Shown piece after piece: positions 35,001 through 46,627 of a stretch of DNA of 64,000 nt. The number at the start of each line of letters is the position of its first letter. Position 1 is the first letter of the stretch. The notes under the pieces are model-generated. The model saw only the letters and a list, made by a program, of their open reading frames with translations. It ran no database searches and was not told where the DNA came from. The translations under genes and the position numbers were made by a program. This DNA comes from Leptodactylus fallax (lineage: Eukaryota > Chordata > Amphibia > Anura > Leptodactylidae): the NCBI GenBank assembly GCA_947044405.1, contig CAMRHE010000457.1:1346957-1410956 (forward strand), in the 5' to 3' direction.

Positions 35001-38000
35001 ATACTATATGTGCTGTAAAAGCCAAATGAAAAAGAAAATAATCATTATAGTCTTTAGTAATAATCAGTTGCTAACATAGTGTACTGCATTAGATTATAGT
35101 TTATAGTTTTATTACTGACTTTCACATATGATTCACCCATGATATATGTCATTAGATCCTACCAAATCCAGAAACCTTGGGTTAAGACTTGTTTTGGAAA
35201 TATTAGCCAAAATATTAAGATAAGCACTGCCTTGGAAGAAGATAGGCCTGAAAGTTTAGACCACATAATGTTATATGTCACATGTATCAACTAATTATCA
35301 TATATAAGAGTTCCGTGGCTACCTAAAGGATTGGCACATGCTTAACGCTTAATGCTTAAAGCTTAAAGCTTAAATGCTTTCAGAATTTCTCCCACCAACC
35401 TCAATCAGCATAGTAGCTTTCAGAAAGACAATTACAAAATTGTCCAACTTTTCCCACCAATCACTAATATTATAAGGGTATTACTAAGATTACAAATGTT
35501 AAAAAGAAAGATACTGAGCTTCAAGAGGATCTGTCACCAACTCCGTAACTACAGTTATGGAACAATTGGCCCTCCACTGATTCCAGCACAGTTAGAATTT
35601 TTTTTCTCTGCCCCACCATTCCTGAGCAATTACTTCAGCACCCAATATGGTAACTAGGCTCCCTACTGTCATGTGGGCGGTCCTGGGCTTGAACAGACTT
35701 TCAGGGACTGCCCACCTGACAGTAGACAGCTTAAGTGTACGGAAAAAAAACAGAAGTGATTGCTAAGGAATGGTGGGGGCTATAGGAAAAATTTCAACTG
35801 AACCAGAATAAGTGAAGCATCATCTAATAATAATTGCAATGAGGTTGAATTGGTAGAGGTGGTGAAAGGTCCTGTTTAATAAAGAAAACTGAGGGAGGTG
35901 CTGCAGTTAAATGACTTTTTTGGAGCATACCAATAGATATATTTTGATGGGACTGTTGTGACTACAGGGGGTAAGAGTGACAACACTGCAATGATACCTG
36001 GAAATGAGAGCATGATGTGGATACTGCTATGTTTGCAATTTTGAGGAACTAAAACCTATTCATTGAACATGAACATTTGGGAGGAAGCAAAGCTGTGCTG
36101 TGACTACTAGGGGTATGAATCTGGAATATACACATAAAGCCAGGAATACTAATCTGGCTGTCATGTATCAGAGAATTTGCCTTGTTTAGAATGATATTTT
36201 TAAAGAAAAATGTTCACATTCTCCTATAGGCTCTTGACATTAGATTCTCCCTATTGATATTATTTTGACTTCTCATCTACAATACTTTTATTGATACTTT
36301 TACATTAAATCTTCTTTCCCGTTTTAGCTCACTTACTATATTCAGAGGGCTCGGCCTAACATTAAAGTGGAGAATTTACCATATTTTGATGAGAACGGGG
36401 ATCCTCCCGGGACTTATGCCATTATCAACTGGCAGATGAAGCCTGACAGGACTATGACACATGTCAAGATAGGCCACTATAATAATACAGCCCCTTCTCA
36501 TCAGGCTCTGACCATGAACTCAAGTCAGATCATGTGGAACCTGGGGAGTAAACAGGTGGGACGAAATAGAAATTTTTATTTGGCTATGGATAATTTTGAT
36601 ATTGGTGTAGTGCAAAAATGGAAAGTTGTGTAAAACTTACAGCAATTGCAACAGGTGTGCTGTAAAACCACAAAATTTTGGATGTTTTTTGCTGTAGCAC
36701 CTTTTATAGGAACACACTGCTGCTGCATGACTTGTGCCATGAAGGGGCCCGCTTAGGCTTTGTCACACAAGGCCCCACATATACCTGTAGCTGTCCCTGA
36801 AAGCCAGGATTTGTGCATCTCTAGTAAACCCATCTTAGGCCAAATTTTGGGAAGGTGGTGGCTCCTACCACCTTACAGTTGTGCACCCCTTAAGCCAACC
36901 ATGAATTTTACTTCTCCGATACCAAATTGTGCACATTGAATGATGTCACTTACATGGCGTCTTAAAGTCATAAAACAAAATTTTTAATGTTTCTAGGTAC
37001 CATCCTCAAGTTGTAGTGACAGCTGCACCATTGGATTCAGGAAGGCTGTCCTACAAGGAAAACCACCATGTTGCTATGTCTGTGTCCCGTGTCTACAAGG
37101 AGAGATCTCAAATCACACAGGTGATATTCCAAAAAGAGAATTTGTCTCTTAACCCAAACTCCCTTAAGGTCTTTTTACATAGTGTTCACAAGAATGGTAT
37201 TTTTCCTTGGATAGGCCATACATATCTAATCACTGGGGGGACAACAGCTGGCTCCCGCATACTACACAGTGCATGACGCCAGAAGCTCAGTTCCAAGGTC
37301 ATTGGATGTCCATCCATTATAGAGGGACCGGAGCCAACGGCATCAGAAGCAGCTCCATAAAGCTGATCCATACTGCAGTCAATTGCTGAGTCCCCCACCA
37401 ATTAGATATTTAAATAAAAAAATCCTGACCAACCCCTTTAAGGTATAACCCCTTCAGGTTACAGTACAATAGTAGGCACAGATAACACCATGTAACAATT
37501 TAAAAAAAAATATTTGTTCCCAATTGTTAAGTATGTTTTCCTGATTGTTTGTACCTTAAATGAATAGAAAAAAAAGTTATTATTCCCTGTAAACTTTGCT
37601 TTTGTGGTCAGCACAATGATATTTTGAAATTGATCTATTTTTAAGGCTATTCGTATTATTTCAACATACTTAAGAAGCTTCTGGAATTGTGAGAACTTTC
37701 AAGAAGTTTCTGGAACTGCCCAGAATTATCTAGAACTTTCTGGGACTGTACAGAATTGTAGGTAGCTGTATAACTACAGTTATATAGGGCCACTATAGCC
37801 CTTCCTGAGAGACGGAGAGACAGGATCTAATTGATTGGGATTGCAGAGTAAGTGGGCAATGGCCATCACAGACAAAGGGGAATTGACCTAGACAGACAGG
37901 TGTGAATTCAATATCTATTCAGATTCTGATAACGGCAGTATTCACACTTCACCCCACACCCATTACAGGAGGAGCTTAGGAATGTAAATGTATATATTGT

Positions 38001-41000
38001 GTGTTACTCTGGTACCGGGTGATCAATCTTGCTCTGCTGAATCCTCAGTACACTCTTGAACTTTAATACTGCATGGAATAAAGACCATTTTTATCAAGTT
38101 TGGAGAGACATCCTTTTTCCTTACAGTTCACAGCAACTTAGTCAATTTAGATGGCATCAAGAGGTTGCATACATCCAGCAGACGCATTTTGCTACGTATG
38201 TGGCCAGTTTATAAAGACAAGAGCGAAAAAGTACTCTGTGGAAGCATCTGCTAAGATGTGTGAGGCCTGCAAAGCATACTTCGGCATGCCTGTTGGTGAC
38301 CAAGACAAACCATGGGCTCCTCATTTCACATGTGAGCACTGCAAGAAAACTCTTGAAGGTAAGTGGATAAATGCTACTCTCTTAAATAGCAGATTAACTG
38401 TGTTAATATTGTAAGTATCACTAGTCATTAGTGTGAAATAGGCCTAAATCAAATTCTCAATCCAAATATTATTTTGTTTGCTTATAGGTTGGTACAGAAG
38501 AGAGAAGAGAGCCATGCATTTTGCTATCCCAAGAATTTGGCGTGAACCGACTGATCACTCAACAAATTGCTACTTCTGCATGGTGGACCCTTCCAAACGT
38601 CGCACTGGCAAAAATGCACCGCCTGAAGCGTATCCTGACATTCTGTCATCTATTGCCCCAGTACCACACTGCACTGAACTTCCTGTACCAACACCTCCAG
38701 ACAGAGCTACATCACCTTCAAAAGAAAGCAACAGGTCAGACATCGAGGAAGACGTTGAAGATCACGATTTCTATTCATATGCAGATGAGGAGCGGAAGCC
38801 ATACTACCCTAACCAAAAAGACCTCAACGATCTGATCAGAGACCTTGGTCTCATCAAGTCCAACGCTGAGCTTCTGACATCAAGGCTCAAGCAATGGAAC
38901 TTATTAGATGAAAGCGTCCAAGTCACAGATCAGAGGAAGCGTCACCAAGTTTTTTCCATCTTCTTCAGTCATCAAGATGGACTGTGCTTCTGCAACAATG
39001 TGGCCGGTCTATTCGAGGCTATAGGTATCACCTGTAACCCGAATGGGTGGTGCCTCTTCATAGACAGCTCATGCAAGAGCCTCAAAGCCATGCTGCTTCA
39101 CAATGGGAACAAGTATCCGTCTCTTCCTGTAGCTCACTCGGTGCACCTGAAAGAGGAATACACCAGTGTCAAGATGTTGCTAGGTGCCTTGAAGTATGAT
39201 GAGTACGGCTGGGAAGTTATCGGAGATTTCAAAATGGTGTCATTCCTGATGGGCCTCCAAGGTGGTTTTACTAAGTATCCTTGCTTTATTTGCCTTTGGG
39301 ACAGCCGGGATACTGAAGCGTACTACCACAGGTGGGACTGGCCTCAGTGGACAGAGTTCACTGTGGGGAAGAACAATGTAAAGTGGGAGCCACTGGTGGA
39401 CCCACGCAAGGTGCTGATGCCACCACTACCCATCAAGTTGGGGCTCATAAAACAATTTGTCAGGGCTCTAGATAAGGAGTCGAGAGCTTTTAATTACCTC
39501 CAAGATCTTTTGCCTAAGCTGTCTGAAGCAAAGATCAAAGCTGGTGTCTTCGTCGGACCACAAATCAGGAAGATCATAGAGTGCAGTGAATTTCCCAAGA
39601 AGCTGAATAGGAAGGAGAGAGCAGCTTGGAACAGTTTTGTCGCAGTGGTTCGCGGCTTCCTAGGCAATCATAAGATGAAAACTATGTACAACTGGTTCAG
39701 ACTCTGATAAAGAACTATGCTGCAATGGGCTGCAGGATGTCACTCAAAATCCATATCCTTGATGTTCATCTTGATAAGTTCAAAGAGAACATGGGAGCTT
39801 ATTCAGAGGAGCAAGGCGAGCGCTTTCACCAGGACATTATGAACTTTGAACGCCGTTACCAAGGACAATATAACGAAAACATGATGGGCGACTATATTTG
39901 GGGTTTGATTCGTGAAACTGATTTGCAGTATAGTAGTAAATCTCGGAAAACCGCACACTTCTGAACAGTTTTTGGTAATCTGTGTAAATTTGCAATGCAT
40001 ATAGTGTTCTTAGTCTGACTGTATAAATGAGAAGATGCAAAATCGTCTGTTTCTATAGTAAAAATGCATAATTTTCGTTGCCGTGGTCACCAAAGCGAAG
40101 TTTATGATGAATGTAAGCAATTTTTAATTTGTTTTAGACATAAGCAATTGGAATATAACATTTAAAAGCTGGGAACAAAATTTGTGTTACATAGTCAATT
40201 GTTTTTGGGAATCCTGGGACCACAAATGAATGACCCAAGCAACCCCTTCACCTTCTTAAAACTGTAATTTTTAAATTGGCCCTCCTGTACAAAGCTAGAA
40301 AGACACCATATACAGTATATGATTTCGCGGTCAGTTCTTCTACTTTGAGTTCCATCTATAACTTACCACCTGCCTCACTATATTGCTTCTAAATATCGAT
40401 ATACTTTGTGTTTTTAACTTTTTTCTTCTCAGTGTGATGTTATTTTTCAGTATAAAAATAACAAACTATGCAAACAAATTTAAAAAAACTAATTTTCTAT
40501 CTATAGATTCTTTGAACTGCTTCAGATGTCCATGGGACCAATGGCCAAATTCTGAAAAATCGAGATGCCTCCCAAAACCCATTGAGTTCCTGTCTTATGA
40601 AGATAGTTTAGGAGCCTCCTTAGCTGCAACCAGCATAATGTCCTCGATTGTCCCAGCTCTTGTCTTAGGACTTTTCTTCCACCATAACAAAACGCCACTC
40701 GTGAAAGCCAGCAATTACTCCCTAAGTTGTCTTCTACTGATGTCCCTCAGTCTTTGCTTCTTCTGCTCTTTAGGATTTATTGGTTACCCTGATCGTGGTA
40801 AATGTCTTCTACGTCAGGTGTCTTTTGGTTTGGTTTTCACTCTCTGTGTTGCATGTATTTTGGCCAAGACCATCATGGTGGTTTTTGCTTTCATGGCCAC
40901 TAGACCCGGAAGCAATCTAAGAAAATGGACAACCCTAAGAGTCTCCTACTCAATTATTTTTATCTGTCTCCTTCTACAATTAATATTGTGCATTACTTGG

Positions 41001-41429
41001 ATGTCACTGGCTCCTCCATCACCACAATACAACACGGAAACTAAACCGGATCTCATCATTGTTGACTGTAATGATAGGTCACACATGGCCTTCTGGCTCA
41101 TGCTTGGTTATCTCTTTCTTCTGGCCACCATTAGTTTCATAGTGGCCTTCTTGGACAGAAAACTTCCAGACAGTTTTAATGAAGCCCAGTTTATCACATT
41201 TAGTATGTTGGCCTTTCTTAGTGTTTGGATATCTTTCATTCCAGCCTCTCTTAGTGCCCGGGGCAAATATACAGTCGCCATGGAGGTATTTGCCATCCTG
41301 GTGTCTAGTTGGGCATTACTGATCTGTATGTTTTTTCCTAAATGTTTCATTTTAGTCTTCAGACCAGAGATGAATTCCAAAGAATATCTTATGATGAGAA
41401 ATAAGAATAAAGGTGAAACAAGCAGATAA
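29384..41429 (+). CDS. V2R gene 2: vomeronasal type-2 receptor, intact, 6 coding exons
   Basis: Coding exons 29384-29622 (exon starts 29376), 32538-32829, 34172-34987, 36328-36555, 36997-37120, 40507-41429. All introns are GT/AG and the joined frame is open for 873 residues. It starts MDNYRNMVHLYMAFIVILL (signal peptide). The flytrap domain runs to about residue 525, then the cysteine-rich linker ([20 protein letters not shown]) and the seven-helix exon ending [19 protein letters not shown]. It is the closest relative of gene 3 and lies in the same orientation. From the family, it should signal through Go and a TRPC channel in vomeronasal neurons; that is not shown by the sequence. Intron 1 holds an intact Tc1 and intron 5 the 2.7-kb heat-shock-promoter transposon. 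AATAAA overlaps the stop at 41428, and another is at 41442. Confidence 0.92.
29860..30030. repeat. Intronic minisatellite, about 32-bp unit
   Basis: Units of the form GGTCCTCTAAAATGTGCTAG + TGAGGGGCAAA occur about five times. The same motif occurs about three times in gene 1 intron 1 (4150-4250) and about twice in gene 3 intron 1 (46220-46290). Confidence 0.65.
30212..31778 (+). mobile_element. Tc1-like transposon, apparently intact
   Basis: The ends are CAGTCATGGCCAAAAGTTTT and its inverse, about 40 bp of inverted repeat, flanked by TA (30210-30211 and 31779-31780). The 1567-bp length suits an autonomous Tc1. It contains one unbroken transposase frame. It lies in gene 2 intron 1 and is absent from the same intron of gene 3, so it inserted after that duplication or was lost from gene 3. 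Confidence 0.92.
30585..31601 (+). CDS. Tc1-family transposase, uninterrupted
   Basis: Cuts and pastes its own element at TA sites. I chose the ATG at 30585 (MVISKETRAVIIALHKNG), which matches the usual family start and gives 338 residues; an upstream in-frame ATG at 30552 adds 11 hydrophobic residues. N-terminal paired helix-turn-helix DNA-binding region (residues about 1-110) with the GAKKAPGRPRKTSKRQDR linker. Catalytic residues: Asp in VIFSDESPFRLFG, Asp in LFQHDGAPCHKAK, and Glu in NSPDLNPIENLWS. I count 35 residues between the second Asp and the Glu, one more than in the common DD34E group. No stop or frameshift was seen. Whether it is transcribed or active is unknown. Confidence 0.92.
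   Translation: MVISKETRAVIIALHKNGLTGKSIANRKIAPQSTIYRIIKNFKERGSIGAKKAPGRPRKTSKRQDRLLKVFQLRDRATSSAELAEEWQQAGVSASARTVRRRLLEQGLVSRRAAKKPLLSRKNIRDRLIFCKRYREWTAEDWGKVIFSDESPFRLFGTSGKQLIRRRRGERYHQSCLMPTVKHPETIYVWGCFSAKGIGSLKVLPKNTAMNKEWYQNVLQEQLLPTVQEQFGAQQCLFQHDGAPCHKAKVITKWLREQNIEILGPWPGNSPDLNPIENLWSIIKRRVDKQKPTNSDKIKGLILQEWTAISQDLVQKLIESMPGRIAEVLKKKGQHCKY
31891..31995 (-). mobile_element. Short LINE 3'-end fragment
   Basis: TTTATTTATATAGCGGCAAC, ATATTCCGCAGCACTGTACA and following bases are nearly identical to the 3' end of the LINE at 13905. Only about 100 bp is present, in gene 2 intron 1. It is absent from the equivalent part of gene 3. Confidence 0.75.
32041..32078. repeat. (TTA)n microsatellite
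   Basis: About 12 TTA units in gene 2 intron 1. The equivalent site in gene 3 has grown to roughly 270 bp (47743-48012). Confidence 0.9.
32830..34171. other. Intron 2 of V2R gene 2, with dispersed repeat
   Basis: Non-coding. Bases 33500-33870 are the AT-rich repeat also seen at 18450 and in gene 3 at 49210-49560. The ends of the repeat are unclear. No other feature is recognised. Confidence 0.55.
34172..34987 (+). CDS. V2R gene 2 exon 3 (ligand-binding domain core)
   Basis: This exon has 272 codons, phase 0 at both ends, residues 178-449. It begins at [20 protein letters not shown] and contains [19 protein letters not shown] and the [19 protein letters not shown] stretch. The AG acceptor is in TAAATTTTCAG and the donor in GGCAGGTAATA. 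Confidence 0.93.
34988..36327. other. Intron 3 of V2R gene 2
   Basis: Collinear with gene 3 intron 3 (50661-52025). A small local duplication, GCTTAAAGCTTAAAGCTTAA, lies at about 35356 and is absent in gene 3. No gene or element is seen. Confidence 0.6.
37671..37790 (+). promoter_or_regulatory. Heat-shock-element array plus TATA box
   Basis: GAA and TTC triplets alternate every 5 bp: 37674 GAA, 37679 TTC, 37684 GAA; then 37693 GAA, 37698 TTC, 37703 GAA, 37708 TTC, 37713 GAA, with further in-register triplets at 37723, 37733 and 37738. This is the nGAAnnTTCn binding pattern of trimeric HSF. A TATATAG box follows at 37781-37787. A plausible 5'-UTR intron runs from GTAAGT (37848) to TTTTTCCTTACAG (38126). 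It drives the transposon gene at 38151. Confidence 0.7.
38151..39964 (+). CDS. Transposon-encoded zinc-finger / putative DDE protein, one frameshift
   Basis: Exon 1 38151-38358, intron GTAAGT..TTATAG, exon 2 38488-39964, about 560 codons. One missing base near 39688-39692 shifts the frame, so the + frame stops at 39707 while the reading resumes as LIKNYAAMGCRMSLK to a stop at 39964. N-terminal third: several Cys pairs (FCYVCGQF, CEACKAYFG, CEHCKKT, then NCYFC), suggesting zinc binding. Middle: acidic linker rich in E and D. C-terminal: WCLFIDSSCKSLKAMLLHNG (possible first Asp), WEVIGDFKMVSFLMG (possible second Asp) followed by PCFICLWDSRD (a Cys pair between catalytic residues), and SEEQGERFHQD (possible Glu). 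That order resembles an RNase H-fold transposase, but the catalytic assignment is my inference and I cannot name the family. Nearly intact; probably recent. Confidence 0.6.
40507..41429 (+). CDS. V2R gene 2 exon 6 (seven-helix domain)
   Basis: Starts at the acceptor TCTATCTATAG and encodes [20 protein letters not shown], then seven hydrophobic helices without interruption and the C-tail [20 protein letters not shown]. Compared with gene 1 most changes are single substitutions, including LARKLPD to LDRKLPD after TM5. Confidence 0.93.
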
Positions 41430-44400
41430 TAAACATAAAAAAATAAAACTAAAATCAACAAGTGGGAGGTACAATATGTTCCAAGAAAAAAAAATCAAAA
41501 TATAAATACAGTTAATGAGAGAGATAGAGAAAGTTAGTTGATATTAGCCCAGGAGGCAAAAAAAACCCCATAAATTATAAAATATATATATTTGGGACCA
41601 CATCAAATGACAATGTAATAGTCAGCAATGTTACTACTAGATATAACATATCTAAATTTCAGGAGCAGCTATTTTTAATACAGTGAAACCTTTTTGAGCT
41701 AACCACTCGAATTTGCACAGAACAACGGTCATTTATAGGGTTGATCCTCTAAAAAATAAAAAAAAATACAAAATGCAGGTTAAAGTGTCTAATGAAGTCA
41801 ATCAGTATGTCTACCCCCTCCCCAATTCTTGTGAAACACCTAAAAAGTTTAAAAAAAAAAAACTTTTAAATACTTTGAGAGATCATATTTTTTAAAATGA
41901 GTTGCTGTCTCTCAAAGCCAATTCAGAACATAATTTGATGGTAAAAAATAGTTTGTGGAAATTTTCTTCTAATGTCCTAGAAAAATAAAAAGATACAATG
42001 ATAATGTGACATATAGCAAATATTACATATTAATTAATTAGCATGCTCTGTCTCTCCTAAAAGCAGAAAAAAAATAAAAGTTTGAAAATATTTTAACATT
42101 TTCTGTAAATTTAGAATTTTTTAATATATGAGATTTAAAAATAAAATAGATCATTTTTTCCCTAAAGTTATAAAGTGCAGTGTGCTAGAAGACAAAGTCT
42201 CTGAATCACTCAGTAAGGTAGCGTATGTCAGATTTCAAAAACTGAGCTGTATTATTAAAAAAAAACAATAAAAATATGAAAATAAAAAAAAAGAATTTGT
42301 AAAAATCCTAATTGTTTTGGAAATTTTGTAGAGAAAAGTAGATATGTTGCAGATATTATTATTATCATTATCGTCTTAGGGTATATGGACATCTTATAAA
42401 AGGTAAACATGTTATCGATAGGTCAAATTGGGCTGCAGATGTGTTACATGGACGATTGGTCATCTGAATACCCGCTATGTAAGAATACAATATTTATACT
42501 TAAGTTGGATTTAGAAGCAGGGGATACAAAGAAAGATGGAAGAATTAGATTCTGCTTTCATGAGCGCCATGGTTAGGTTGTTTCCTTCCTCTTCACATGT
42601 TCGTAGATTATTGCTCTGAATCATGCCACCGTTCTGTCTTTGCCTTCACCATCTTGAATCTAAACACACAGAAGAATATTGTGAGAAACAACAATGGCAG
42701 GACTGACCAACCGCTCCACCGCACTGAGCAGTCAATCATCTCACTCAATAACACTGTGATATAGTCTCTTCCACCACAGTGGTGGACACCAATATTTTCA
42801 GGAGGTGCAGTCTCAGAAAGGATTTTATTGTAGGGGCACAGTATGTGGCGTCATTATATTCAGAGGATTCATGGGCATTGGTGAATTATAATACGGCTTT
42901 TTTGGGTGGCCATCTAGAGCCCATGATCACTCACATCCCTCACCATCAAGTGTATGTCACTTAGTAGTGGCCTATGGTGGCAATACATTTACATGTACAT
43001 TGTACAAGGACATTTACCTATAAATACACACTTGGCTGTAACTAGTCTTTCCATAAGAAAGGGGGCAGCAGCATCATAATGTGGGCGGTGCGTGCCTACT
43101 TCAAGCCTGCTGCTCCTTCACCATGGTGTCCTCCTCCTATACCCTGTGCCCATTGAAAATAAAATTGCCTTCAACTGTTCATCCGATCCCCAAGTTTGTC
43201 AGATTCCCAGGTGGACTTTGTATTCATTGCATGTACATTGTATACACCCAACCTAACACTGGGAATTTATTGAGAATGAGCATTCTAATGAAGGATCATT
43301 CAGCTGATAATTGGTCCATTTTAAGGGCCCTGAAAACTTTAACCTAGCGAGTGGACCACAATCTTCATACAGTCCAGAGCCCATGGCAATATTAATCCAA
43401 CCATGATGGGTGGTGCCATTATTTTCAAGGAGCTCGGTGTATGGCACTATTAAGAGGACACTGTGTGACACTATTATTTAGAGGGGGCACAGTGTGAGAC
43501 ACCAATATTTTAAGAGGGGCCCAGTGTGTGATACTCTAATTTTTTAAAAAAACACTGGGGCAGAAAAACTAAAATTGTGTGAGTTTTAGACGGTACAAAC
43601 TGCACCAGATTTTCCAAAGTGTCCAATGCTGTCACACTTTTAGACTAATCTACTTTTACACCACTGACTAGTTGGCTTAGTTTTCAACATAATTTTTTAT
43701 GTCCATAAATTTGGGCATTATCTGGTGCACTGTTTTGCATATTTAGCTCTACCCCTTTCCAAAAAAACACACCCACCTGTCAGATGAGCCGTTTAAAACA
43801 CATAGAAAATATGATGTAAAGTACGTACACCAGTTTTTTGGCACAAATTACACCGGAATTCAGGTACATATTTATTAATTTATCTACCTGTATGTGTGTA
43901 GCACTAAGAGGCACAGTTTGGGCCATTATTATATACAGGGGCACAATGAGAGATGTTGATATTTTAAGGGGCACAGTATGTAGCACTATTATTTTTAGGG
44001 GACACAGTGTTGTGAATGAGGATATGTATGTATGTAATCATATTCATAGTGTAGTAATTCAGTATAAAATTCTAGGCTAGGGGTAACCTTTTTATAATAG
44101 TATATTGTGCAATTTATTAATATGTTACTGTTAGATTATTCATTTAGATTCCACATTAATGTATCTGAATTTAGAAATGTATTATTGTATGGCCAATTTT
44201 TTGGACAGCTCCAAACCTCTTGCACCTTACACATGTCTTAGGCAGGGAATCTTATGTTAAAAATGTACAGCTCACCCCTGGATAAAATAGTAAAGAGATC
44301 TATTTTTTTTTCACTTTTTTTACAATCTACTATATTTTAGAAGCATCAGTCATACGATATAGCGAAGAAGTAACATCTGCTCATTTACCGGATTGTCGTC

Positions 44401-44440
44401 CAGGGAAATACCAGCCCATCATCATAATTATCATCATAAA
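41430..44440. repeat. Gene 2-gene 3 spacer (duplicate of 20734-28100 minus its inserts)
   Basis: About 3 kb with no gene. Its left part matches the 3' flank of gene 1 and its right part 25842-28100. It lacks the Harbinger/Tc1 nest. It contains the decayed exon-like copy at 42573-42659. Confidence 0.7.
42573..42659 (-). other. Decayed copy of the minus-strand exon-like segment
   Basis: Same length and the same acceptor context as 26178-26264, but with a TGA in place of the arginine codon of the TVARFR motif and other substitutions. It is not under coding constraint in this copy. Confidence 0.35.
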
Positions 44441-44449
44441 AAAATATTC

Positions 44450-44565
44450 ATATAGTGCCCTTATGGGGCTTCTCCGAAATGACTGTTCTCCAGTATATAA
44501 GACACTTCCATCTATTATGGATTAGGTACATAGATACAGGTGAAGTCTGAGGTACCTGGGGAATT
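44450..44565 (+). promoter_or_regulatory. V2R gene 3 promoter and non-coding first exon
   Basis: TATATAAG at 44494-44501, preceded by GTGCCCTTATGGGGCTTCTC, with the untranslated exon ending at donor GTAAGT (from 44566). The promoter looks intact although the coding region is damaged. Confidence 0.6.
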
Positions 44566-46627
44566 GTAAGTGGAAGACACACAGTATATTCTTAGTAAGT
44601 CCGTCATACACCTACTGCATACACATACTGTATACATAATTCTACTGTTACTACTCATCCATAACACATTTTAGTCCGTAAAAAGAAAATTATTCAATCT
44701 TTAGCAAATTAGGTCAAAATGTAAAAATATTAAAAATATTGGGAGAAATGTATCATGTGTTTAGAGCCAACTTCAGGGTCTTCAGTCTGAAATGTTTGTC
44801 CAAGCCATGTTTTTCTTCCACCAATCATGCTGTAAAAATAAAAATGTCTGGGATTATCTCAAAAAATTTCCATCATCTCTTAGCTGGAGTAGATTTGATT
44901 TTCTGACTGACAGAGGAGACAAGTTCATCTTAAATAAATTTGGCTAATTTTAATCTAAATAACATATAAAATGCCAGAAAAATTAATGACTGATTTTTTT
45001 TAATTTTTTTTCAGAAATATAATATTTGTTTTAGTAAAAATTTACTGGACACAGTCCAATTTCTTTACAAATTATTTCTAATAAATACTGCAATTTTTAC
45101 TTTAAGTATGATGCTACTATAAGTGTACAAAAACAGATACATGAATAAAGTTCATCTTATTTTGTGATGGATAGAACAATAAAAATTCAGAAAACTAAGC
45201 AAATTATAAGTTACTTTTCATATTCTGATTTTTTATCTCATTTTGAAAAATAATAATTAATATTCCATTATTTTTATCTGCCAAATCCTTATAACTATAC
45301 TGCGAGTATACAGAAAAAAAAATGCATAATATATTTTCTAATTTGTAATGAATACAGAACTTGTGAAAAAGAAAACAAAATATGTAAAATAAATAAAATA
45401 AAAAAACACAATAATATATAATTAAATAAAAATAAAAATAATTGTGGTCAAATATAAATATGTTGGATACAGTGTATCTAAAAATTGTAAATCATATATA
45501 TTTTCCACTTAAAGTCTATGTCTTACAGGGCTTTACAGTATTGGCTAAAATAGAAAAAAATATATATAAATTAAAAAAAAGTGACAATATATTTTCTGTA
45601 AATTTGTGATTTTGGCTTTTGGAAATTCTTTAAATGTATATAACATAGTAATAAAACATTACCTATTGCTCACGCATTATATAATGTACAGTAGGTGATA
45701 ATGTATGTTTTCCATTCACAGCCAAACAAATGGATAACTACCGGAACATGGTCCATCTGTATATGGTATTTATTGTGATACTTCTTTCACACCCAAGGTC
45801 AGTTTTTGACTCCTTGAGTCCGATGTGTAGATTACCTTCTATGTCAGACCTAGAGGGGATAAGCCAACCTGGAGATATCATGGTTGGAGTTTTATTACCT
45901 ATCAACACTGAAAAGATCTACCAAAAGCTTACCTTCAGCATCCAACCTCCCAAGACCAACTGCACATTGTAAGTCAGTCTTGTCCTTCTGAATATTAGTT
46001 GTTGATATATCATATTATTCCCTTCACTCTCCATGTACAGAGATATACTATAGAAATTTTGATCTGAATTTTTTTTCTTTCTTGGAGAGCTGGGGTCATG
46101 GGTGCAAGTTACTAATTTTGGTTCATGATCGGAAGGACTTAGATGAAAAGGTTCAAGTATTGTATCAGTATAATTTATAAGACTTATAAGAAATTGTGAA
46201 GAATATTTATAGCAAATGGTTAGGGGGAGAAGGTCCTCTAAAATGGACAAGTGAGGGGCAAAGGTCCTCAAAATGTGCCAGTAGTTCTCTTTAGATTTTC
46301 TCCATTGAGATCTTTTACAAATTGTTCAGAATTGCCTCCTCATCTCTTTCCTGCAAGCCCGAAATTCTCACATTCTTACTGTTGTTGAAATTCTCAGAAA
46401 TATCTTGCAGTTATTATACTTTGCTCCTTTTCTATGGATATAAATTTTTGGTGAGTCTTTTCTGGAGTCATTCATCTTAGTTTAGAATAGAAAGGTCTAT
46501 AAGTCATCTTTTTCCGGAGAATTTTTTTTGTCTCCGTTCATAAATCTAACCTTTTTGGTTGATCATGTTCATCTCTTTTTTAAATGCTTGGGTTAGTTCC
46601 TCACATGCTTACAATATTCCCTCTAAT

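Larger units (their letters stand above)
37488..40194 (+). mobile_element. 2.7-kb TIR transposon of unassigned superfamily in gene 2 intron 5
   Basis: The left end reads CCATGTAACAATTT..TTTGTTCCCA and the right end, inverted, CTATGTAACACAAATTTTGTTCCCA, so the ends are imperfect inverted repeats of about 25-35 bp. In gene 3 the intron passes uninterrupted from GGCACAGATAA to ATTGTTTTTGGGAATCCTGG (53175-53210). In gene 2 those two flanks are separated by this insert, which defines the element to within a few bases. A target duplication is not clear. It carries its own promoter-like region and a spliced two-exon gene in the same orientation as the receptor. Confidence 0.75.

Noticed and set aside
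37441..37487. Clear target-site duplication for the 2.7-kb element
   Set aside because: Flanks GATAACA and TCAATTG do not match; the empty site in gene 3 has diverged too much to decide a duplication length.
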